Assembly: GCA_041946755.1 (NCBI GenBank)
Contig: JBHGBB010000184.1
Coordinates: forward strand, 1-7,646
Direction: 5' to 3'
Origin: JBHGBB01 sp041946755
Lineage (GTDB): Bacteria > UBP4 > UBA4092 > JAOAEQ01
DNA: 7,646 nt
Part shown: positions 1-4,605 of the stretch, piece after piece
Layout of the letters: every line of letters begins with the position of its first letter
Numbering within the stretch: position 1 is the first letter of the stretch
Notes under the pieces: generated by a model
The model's input: only the letters and a program-made list of their open reading frames with translations
The model's database searches: none
What the model was told of the DNA's origin: nothing
Position numbers and translations under genes: made by a program

Positions 1-11
1 GAGTTAACTTA

Positions 12-977
12 TTATTTTAGAATGTATTGTAATGAGATCCCATTACGCTTTAACGGGGTTATGATTTGAGAGAAATCACCTAACAGCGATTCGAAAAACG
101 ATTTGAATCGCGGTCGAGAGGTAACCACACTCGGCTCCCCTTGGATCCCGGCTAATTTCGCTGCCCGGTCGATAGCGGTTTCTAAATTGCCGAGACTATC
201 GATTAATCCGAATTCTTTTGCCTGTTCGCCGGAATACACCTTGCCATTAGCCAGTTGTTTGATATAGGTTTCTATCTCTTCGTTAGAAACCGCAATACGT
301 TGGGCAAGAGGCAAATCGGCTTGTGTTTTCTTTTTTGCCAAGATAATTTTTCGGACCGCTTCTTTCCGATTCTCGATTACCACACCGCAGAATTGTTTCT
401 GTACACTATCGATTAATTCCTGCAGATAAGCTTGCTCTTCTTTAGTCATCTGCCGGGTCATAGAGCCGGTATCTTTAAACTGCCCGCTTTTGATAGTATT
501 AAACTGCAATCCGATTTTATTGCTTAATCCTTCGATATTAAACATTTCCATGACTACCCCGATACTGCCGGTTAGGGTACCGGGATTGGCTACAATTTCG
601 TTACTGGCGCATGCGACATAATACGCTCCGGATGCTCCGACATCCGCCATCGAGGTAACGATAATTTTCCCATTTTTTCGTAGTTTTTTAACTTCCTGAT
701 ATATCTCTTGGGAAGCGCCGACCGAGCCGCCGGGACTATCCATCCGTAAGACGATGGCTTTAACTGTCGAACTATCTTTATATTTATGTAATAAATCGAT
801 GTAAGGGGCAGAATTATATATCGGGCCGACAATTTCAATAACCGCAACCTTTTTCATACTTAGCGACGGCGTTTCTTCTCCACTTAGCATGAGCACCGTT
901 AAACCGAGTGCTACTAATGCGGCCACTAATAAAAATGCAAATAATATCCCGCCAATAATCCACCATTTCTTTTTCAT
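12..977 (-). CDS. sppA: Signal peptide peptidase SppA, short single-domain form
   Basis: Membrane-anchored serine protease of the S49 family, which degrades signal peptides left after protein export. The 321-residue protein has a Lys-rich start (MKKKWW) and one hydrophobic membrane segment at about residues 7-32; the rest should face the periplasm or cell exterior. SPGGS at 81-85 is the family's substrate-groove motif. GASGAYY at 114-120 carries the nucleophile Ser116. KSGQFKD at 163-169 carries the likely general base Lys168, 52 residues after the serine, the spacing I recall for the Bacillus enzyme. The length fits the Bacillus-type single-domain form, not the doubled E. coli form. The ATG at 977 is preceded by a strong AGGAGG (987-992) nine bases upstream. 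A charged stretch at about 206-232 looks longer than usual before the NGKVYSG segment. The gene is divergent from hisD and its stop lies just inside the window edge. Family call is very secure. Confidence 0.96.
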   Translation of the reverse strand: MKKKWWIIGGILFAFLLVAALVALGLTVLMLSGEETPSLSMKKVAVIEIVGPIYNSAPYIDLLHKYKDSSTVKAIVLRMDSPGGSVGASQEIYQEVKKLRKNGKIIVTSMADVGASGAYYVACASNEIVANPGTLTGSIGVVMEMFNIEGLSNKIGLQFNTIKSGQFKDTGSMTRQMTKEEQAYLQELIDSVQKQFCGVVIENRKEAVRKIILAKKKTQADLPLAQRIAVSNEEIETYIKQLANGKVYSGEQAKEFGLIDSLGNLETAIDRAAKLAGIQGEPSVVTSRPRFKSFFESLLGDFSQIITPLKRNGISLQYILK

Positions 978-986
978 AATAAAATT

Positions 987-992
987 CCTCCT
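987..992 (-). promoter_or_regulatory. Ribosome binding site of sppA
   Basis: AGGAGG on the minus strand, nine bases before the ATG at 977. It fixes the sppA start and is the strongest Shine-Dalgarno sequence in the window. Confidence 0.85.
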
Positions 993-998
993 CTAAAT

Positions 999-1027
999 AG
1001 CGTACTCGTTTTTGCCTATATTGTCAA
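999..1027 (-). promoter_or_regulatory. Predicted sigma70-type promoter of sppA
   Basis: Reading the minus strand, a perfect -35 TTGACA lies at 1027-1022. A 17-base spacer leads to TACGCT at 1004-999, which keeps the key T, A and final T of a -10 box. Transcription would start near 992, giving a very short leader that begins at or just inside the GAGGAGG ribosome site (993-987). The -10 is weak, so the exact start is uncertain. The -35 overlaps the hisD -35 on the other strand. Confidence 0.55.
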
Positions 1028-1049
1028 GCGCAATATTGTTGGGTATAAT
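1021..1049 (+). promoter_or_regulatory. Predicted strong sigma70-type promoter of hisD
   Basis: TTGTCA at 1021-1026 and a perfect TATAAT at 1044-1049 are separated by exactly 17 bases. Transcription would start near 1056, giving a leader of about 65 bases before the hisD ATG. Five of the six -35 base pairs (1022-1026) also belong to the sppA -35 on the opposite strand. No histidine-rich leader peptide or attenuator hairpin was found in the leader. Confidence 0.75.
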
Positions 1050-1072
1050 AAAGACCATAAATAGAGACCATT

Positions 1073-1100
1073 CCGAATGTCGAATATCAAAATTCGAAAT
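1073..1100. repeat. Degenerate heptamer repeat in the hisD leader
   Basis: Four consecutive 7-base units: CCGAATG, TCGAATA, TCAAAAT, TCGAAAT. They contain a perfect inverted repeat, TCGAAT (1080-1085) and ATTCGA (1092-1097), with a 6-base spacer. From memory, TCGAAAT-like short repeats are scattered in intergenic DNA of several environmental bacteria, so this may be a repeat remnant. It could also be an operator, or form a weak hairpin in the hisD leader. Confidence 0.4.
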
Positions 1101-1120
1101 AAATTCAGCGTTTAAAGTAT

Positions 1121-2413
1121 ATGCGAATATTAAATTACTCGGTTACCAAAGAACGAAACCGGTTATTACCTTTACTCAAACCGCGGGAAGCGCTGGATGC
1201 GAAAACCACGAAAACCGTTCAGCGGATTATTGATGCGGTGCGGAAAGATAAAGATAAAGCGGTTATCCGGTATACCCAACAGTTCGATGGCGCGATCTTG
1301 ACTCCGCGCGAGTTGAAAGTAACTCAAAAAGAGCTCAATTTCTGCTATGAGCATGTAACCGGCGCATTTATCCGTGCGGCTGAATTTGCCATTAAAAATA
1401 TTACGGCGTTCCATAAGAAACAACTCCGGAAATCATGGTCGTATTCCCCTCAGGCAGGAATAGAACTCGGCCAGATATTTCAGCCGATCGAGAAAATAGG
1501 AGTCTATGTTCCGGGAGGTACCGCACCGCTGGTTTCGAGTTTATTGATGAGTGTTATTCCCGCGCAGGTTGCCGGCTGTTCCCGCATCATTGTTGCTACT
1601 CCCCCTGATAAAGAGAAAAAGATTAATCCCTATATGCTGGTTGCCGCGGATTTATTAGGATTAACTGAGATCTATAAAGTCGGGGGCGCACAAGCGATCG
1701 CGGCGTTAGCTTATGGCACTAAAACCATCCCCGCAGTAGATAAAATCGTCGGACCGGGGAATAAATATGTTATGATGGCGAAAAAGCTGGTGTATGGCAA
1801 AGTTGATATCGATTCTTTAGCCGGGCCTAGTGAGATAATGGTTATTGCCGATGAGACCGCGATACCGGAATATGTGGCCGCGGATTTATTATCGCAAGCG
1901 GAACATCAATATGATTCCCGGTCGATATTAGTTACTGATTGTGCCGAACTCGGGCAGGCGGTGAAATATCAACTCAGCAAACAAATCCTTAAACTAAAAC
2001 GGCGGAAATATGCCGAATATTCACTTCAATATCATGGCTGCATTATCATCGTTCTGAATTTAGAGCAAGCGGTCGAATTAGCCAACCTCATGGCACCGGA
2101 ACATTTAGAGGTTATGACAGCGAATCCGGATAAGCTGATCCCGAAACTTAAACATGCGGGCTCGATTTTTCTTGGCAAATATACTCCGGAGCCAATTGGG
2201 GATTATATTGCCGGACCGAACCATGTGCTACCTACCGGCGGTACCGCCCGATTTTCGTCGGGATTGAATGTCGATGAATTCCTGAAACGGTCGAATATCA
2301 TTAGGTATTCCAATGAAGCGCTAAACGAGACCGCGAAATTCGCTACTGAACTGGCTGAAATCGAAGGCCTCGATGCCCATGCCAGAAGTGTTAATATTCG
2401 ATTGAATCTATAG
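1121..2413 (+). CDS. hisD: Histidinol dehydrogenase
   Basis: Zinc- and NAD-dependent cytoplasmic enzyme that oxidises L-histidinol through histidinal to L-histidine, the last two steps of histidine synthesis. The 430-residue length is normal for the family. All expected residues are visible: zinc ligands Gln259, His262 (SQAEHQ), Asp361 (PIGDY) and His420 (DAHARS), and the catalytic pair Glu327/His328 in APEHLE. The glycine-rich signatures PGGTAPL (131-137), VGGAQAIAAL (187-196), GPGNKYV (211-217) and LAGPSE (233-238) are intact, as is the C-terminal NHVLPTGGTARF. The ATG at 1121 is the first available start after an in-frame stop at 1100-1102; it lacks a clear Shine-Dalgarno sequence (only a weak AAAG five bases upstream). 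No other his gene is in the window, so it appears monocistronic, driven by the promoter at 1021-1049. It converges with the repeat-protein gene across 35 bp. Confidence 0.98.
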   Translation: MRILNYSVTKERNRLLPLLKPREALDAKTTKTVQRIIDAVRKDKDKAVIRYTQQFDGAILTPRELKVTQKELNFCYEHVTGAFIRAAEFAIKNITAFHKKQLRKSWSYSPQAGIELGQIFQPIEKIGVYVPGGTAPLVSSLLMSVIPAQVAGCSRIIVATPPDKEKKINPYMLVAADLLGLTEIYKVGGAQAIAALAYGTKTIPAVDKIVGPGNKYVMMAKKLVYGKVDIDSLAGPSEIMVIADETAIPEYVAADLLSQAEHQYDSRSILVTDCAELGQAVKYQLSKQILKLKRRKYAEYSLQYHGCIIIVLNLEQAVELANLMAPEHLEVMTANPDKLIPKLKHAGSIFLGKYTPEPIGDYIAGPNHVLPTGGTARFSSGLNVDEFLKRSNIIRYSNEALNETAKFATELAEIEGLDAHARSVNIRLNL

Positions 2414-2448
2414 TTTGGTGCCAACCTTCAAGCTTTCAAGACGATTGA

Positions 2449-3879
2449 TTATTCCTTAAAAACTTCCATCGTTTCAAATCGGCTTAATTCTACCGGGACG
2501 AATCCATTGGCGGTTATTGATTGCGCATAAATATCGATATTAGAAGCACTGTAATTCCTTCGATCAATCCAGGCGATAATTGCACCACTGCCACCATCAC
2601 TCACTGGCGTTGGTAACGCTTGGTCACCAGCGGTGCTTATTGCTACTCCGTTGAGGGTCCATAGGGAAACACCATTAGCATTAACACGTTGTGCATAAAT
2701 ATTCGTTCCACTACCATTTCGCCCATCATTCCAAACAATAATTGCACCGCCATTATTATCACTTATTAACCCAGGATAATGTTGGCCATTGGCTGCAGTA
2801 CATATGGCAAGACCATTTATGCTCCATTGGGGAACGCCACTAGCATTAATCCGTTGTGCATAAATATCCGATCTATCATCATTCCAAGTAATTATTGTCC
2901 CACTACTGCCATCACTAACTAGCATCGGTGAATTTTGGTCATTTGCTGTGGAGCAGACAGCGACGCCATTAGCGGTCCATTGGGGGACGCCATTGGCGTT
3001 AATGCGCTGTGCATAAATATCATTATTACCGTTCCGATCATCATACCACGTGATAATTGCACCGCCACTGTCGTCACTAACGATCATTGGGTATTGTTCG
3101 CTGCCGGAAGTGGTACATATAGCAATTCCATTACTTGTCCATTGAGCAAATCCACTGGAATCAATCCGCTGTGCATAAATATCTTTACCGCCTTTTCGTG
3201 TATCTTGCCAAGTGAGTATAGCGCCATGGTTTCCATCACTTGTTAGGGTGGGAAATCCTGGAAAAGTTCCTGTAGTGCAAACCGCTACTCCGTTCGGTGT
3301 CCATAAAGAGTTACCATTGGAATCAAGCCGTTGCGCACAAATATCCATATAGAACCAAGTAATTATTGCACCACCGTTACCATCACTAATTATCTGTGGA
3401 TAATATTGAGGATACGCAGAAGTACAGACGGCAACACCATTTGTTGTCCATAGAGAAATACTACCAGCATTAATTCGTTGAGCATAAATCCCTTTAGCGG
3501 TTAAACGATGGTCTTCCCACGTGATAATTGCGCCTCCACTAGAATCACTTACTATAGTTGGGTAATCTTGGTCTTGTAGGGCAGTACAAACCGCTACACC
3601 GTTTAAGGTCCACTGGAAAACACCATTCGCATCAACTCGCTGCGCATAAATATTACCCCCTTGCGTAGTAGTATCTCGAAAATCCCGCCAGGTAATAATT
3701 GCACCACCATTACCATCGGTCGCTATTGCCGGAAATTTCTGTTCCGTAGTAGCAGTACATACGGGAACATCACCGGGGATATTCCAGGCTAACGCTGTAT
3801 TCGATAAAACTCCAATTACCAATAAGTAAAGAAGAATCTGAAAACTAGGAGCTATTATTCTATATAAACTATGACGCAT
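2449..3879 (-). CDS. Secreted eight-repeat, beta-propeller-like protein; lacks a C-terminal sorting domain
   Basis: A 476-residue protein of unknown function. Residues 1-31 look like a Sec signal peptide with a hydrophobic core at about 13-26 and a likely cut after TALA. The mature part is eight repeats of 49-57 residues starting at about residues 40, 97, 151, 200, 254, 308, 359 and 413. The unit reads roughly VCT, P.I.SDG.GGAIITW.D.R, IYAQRI.A.G, WT.NGVA. This periodicity suggests a beta-propeller or similar all-beta fold. A Cys sits at the start of repeats 1-7 and is Ser in the eighth. Repeat 3 is shortened: the D.R loop is missing (ITWFYMDICAQR). The last residues, GFVPVELSRFETMEVFKE, resemble the linker preceding type IX sorting or FlgD-like domains in Bacteroidota-type proteins, but the protein stops there. 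The start at 3879 follows a weak AAAGGGA and lies about 44 bases below a predicted promoter. I infer secretion or surface location; no activity can be assigned. Confidence 0.85.
   Translation of the reverse strand: MRHSLYRIIAPSFQILLYLLVIGVLSNTALAWNIPGDVPVCTATTEQKFPAIATDGNGGAIITWRDFRDTTTQGGNIYAQRVDANGVFQWTLNGVAVCTALQDQDYPTIVSDSSGGAIITWEDHRLTAKGIYAQRINAGSISLWTTNGVAVCTSAYPQYYPQIISDGNGGAIITWFYMDICAQRLDSNGNSLWTPNGVAVCTTGTFPGFPTLTSDGNHGAILTWQDTRKGGKDIYAQRIDSSGFAQWTSNGIAICTTSGSEQYPMIVSDDSGGAIITWYDDRNGNNDIYAQRINANGVPQWTANGVAVCSTANDQNSPMLVSDGSSGTIITWNDDRSDIYAQRINASGVPQWSINGLAICTAANGQHYPGLISDNNGGAIIVWNDGRNGSGTNIYAQRVNANGVSLWTLNGVAISTAGDQALPTPVSDGGSGAIIAWIDRRNYSASNIDIYAQSITANGFVPVELSRFETMEVFKE
2503..3762 (-). 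repeat. Tandem protein-coding repeats, eight units of about 150-170 bp
   Basis: The repeats are also visible in the DNA. Variants of gttgtgcataaatat (complement of the IYAQR codons) and of the codons for GGAIITW recur at about 150-170 bp spacing. Units are diverged rather than identical, so the expansion is not recent. Several short tracts stay near-identical and could still recombine. Confidence 0.8.
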
Positions 3880-3929
3880 TGTTGTCTTTCCCTTTCAGTT
3901 AAAGTTTTTAGATATTAATATAAGGCAAG

Positions 3930-3959
3930 ATTCTAATATATTGTTTTGCATGTTGTCAA
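3930..3959 (-). promoter_or_regulatory. Predicted promoter of the repeat-protein gene
   Basis: On the minus strand a perfect TTGACA (3959-3954) is followed, 18 bases on, by TAGAAT (3935-3930), five of six matches to the -10 consensus. The start would be near 3923, giving a leader of about 44 bases. Its -35 begins TTGACAACAT, like the other two TTGACA promoters in the window. Confidence 0.65.
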
Positions 3960-4013
3960 ATCAAAATGTGGATAAATTATCTAATAAATCATAGACACTA
4001 TCAGAGGTTTTTA

Positions 4014-4042
4014 TTGAAGTATATTGATTATGTTTTTATATT
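4014..4042 (+). promoter_or_regulatory. Possible promoter upstream of the hairpin pair
   Basis: TTGAAG (4014-4019), a 17-base spacer and TATATT (4037-4042) could start a plus-strand transcript near 4049 that would include all three hairpins. The region is AT-rich, so such matches arise easily by chance. Confidence 0.25.
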
Positions 4043-4085
4043 CAACCAAACTTGTATGTTGTCATTATCCGGAATATAACCCTCT

Positions 4086-4119
4086 GAATAATTCTTTTCC
4101 ATTTGGTAAAGAATTATTC
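4086..4119. repeat. Hairpin 1 of a related pair
   Basis: Perfect 12-bp inverted repeat, 4086-4097 with 4108-4119. It is followed inward by a T-T mismatch, a CC/GG pair of base pairs and the four-base loop ATTT (4101-4104). No T-run follows on either strand, so it is not a standard terminator. It aligns without gaps to hairpin 2, exactly 55 bp downstream. Confidence 0.8.
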
Positions 4120-4136
4120 TGTATAGAAAATATACA
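4120..4136. repeat. Small hairpin between the pair
   Basis: Perfect inverted repeat TGTATA (4120-4125) and TATACA (4131-4136) around the five-base loop GAAAA. It abuts hairpin 1 directly and lies five bases before hairpin 2. Alone it would be weak, but its position makes a compact three-stem array. Confidence 0.5.
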
Positions 4137-4141
4137 CTTTC

Positions 4142-4173
4142 GATAATCTTTTTCCATTTGGCAAAAGATTATT
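4142..4173. repeat. Hairpin 2 of a related pair
   Basis: Ten Watson-Crick pairs (4143-4152 with 4163-4172) plus an outer G-T pair (4142/4173). A T-C mismatch, CC/GG and loop ATTT (4156-4159) sit at the apex, the same as in hairpin 1. Relative to hairpin 1, two stem pairs have swapped by double substitution (T-A to C-G and C-G to T-A), while the apical sequence is unchanged apart from the mismatch base. Confidence 0.8.
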
Positions 4174-4380
4174 TCGGTTCGGAATCGATTTGATTGACCA
4201 AAATCCATCCAGAAGAACCATGCTCATCGTTTACAACCTTTTCTTAAGTTGTTAATATCTATCTTGTATATTGTATCTATTAAAGTTACTGCATTCTTGT
4301 TCTATCAATGATTATATCCAACCTATTCCTATCGAATTTCAGTGGTATATCCGGTTATCATCGGTAAACATGTGAATAGA

Positions 4381-4430
4381 CACCGGAATTGTACCGAACG
4401 AGATCGATCTCGTTCGGTGCAACTCCGGTG
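4381..4430. repeat. 50-bp zero-spacer palindrome
   Basis: Two 25-bp arms meet between 4405 and 4406 with no spacer; 23 of 25 positions are complementary. The exceptions are 4388/4423 (A-C) and 4392/4419 (T-G). The core is GATCGATC inside ACCGAACGAGATC and its complement, and the outer arms are CACCGGA/TCCGGTG. It is much more GC-rich than its surroundings. Pairing stops sharply at both ends and no T-run follows on either strand. It could be a cruciform-forming site, a large dimeric operator, a REP-like element or part of an RNA; it is 115 bp upstream of the next promoter. Confidence 0.85.
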
Positions 4431-4544
4431 GAAAAGAATTAAGTATCAAGTATAAAAGACAAAGTCCTAGAATACGTATTAATTATAAAATTTCTATAGT
4501 AAATACTGTGTATAAATATAAAATTCAAAACAAGCTATATCTGA

Positions 4545-4573
4545 TTGACAAGATAGGCATTGTTGGCTAAACT
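4545..4573 (+). promoter_or_regulatory. Predicted promoter of the GHL10-like gene
   Basis: A perfect TTGACA (4545-4550), a 17-base spacer and TAAACT (4568-4573, four of six matches). The start would be near 4580, with a leader of about 26 bases containing AAAGGA (4588-4593), twelve bases before the ATG. The 15 bases from the -35 match the sppA promoter at 14 positions. Confidence 0.6.
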
Positions 4574-4605
4574 TTTTATATTATCGGAAAGGAACTATAG
4601 ATTCT

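Larger units (their letters stand above)
3880..4605. other. 726-bp divergent intergenic region rich in DNA/RNA secondary structure
   Basis: There is no credible gene: the open frames I read are short (for example an 11-codon frame beginning at the ATG near 4220) and lack ribosome sites. The region is AT-rich apart from a GC-rich palindrome. It holds the promoter of the minus-strand gene (3930-3959), a pair of related hairpins with a small one between (4086-4173), a 50-bp palindrome (4381-4430), a 10-bp palindrome AATACGTATT (4471-4480) and the promoter of the plus-strand gene (4545-4573). Nothing recognisable was seen in 4201-4370. Both flanking genes are transcribed outward, so the hairpins cannot be terminators for them. 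A small RNA or protein-bound regulatory DNA is possible. Confidence 0.7.

Noticed and set aside
590..847. Small open frames antisense to or out of frame with sppA, hisD, the repeat gene and the GHL10-like gene (for example 590-847, 1172-1423, 2203-2424, 2935-3246, 5940-6131, 7108-7305)
   Set aside because: They overlap well-supported genes, or in one case the repeat element and the start of the last gene, and show no recognisable domain.
2414..2448. Bidirectional terminator between hisD and the repeat-protein gene
   Set aside because: The 35 bp hold only TTGGTGCCAA (2415-2424) and an AAGCTT core with imperfect flanks; no stable stem with a T-run forms.
4001..4087. Large stem from TCAGAGG (4001-4007) and CCTCTGA (4081-4087), with inner TTATATTC/GAATATAA
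   Set aside because: The pairings are short and far apart, the inner stem would enclose a 28-base loop, and the right arm competes with hairpin 1. Chance pairing in AT-rich DNA is likely.
4086..4173. Hairpins as rho-independent terminators
   Set aside because: Neither hairpin is GC-rich or followed by a T-run on either strand, and both neighbouring genes are transcribed away from them.
4086..4173. Integron attC sites or IS200/REP-type transposon ends
   Set aside because: No GTTRRRY-like core, no GTAG foot tetranucleotide and no integrase or transposase gene in the window.
3880..4605. CRISPR array
   Set aside because: Only two related hairpins 55 bp apart, with diverged stems; no series of identical repeats and no cas genes.
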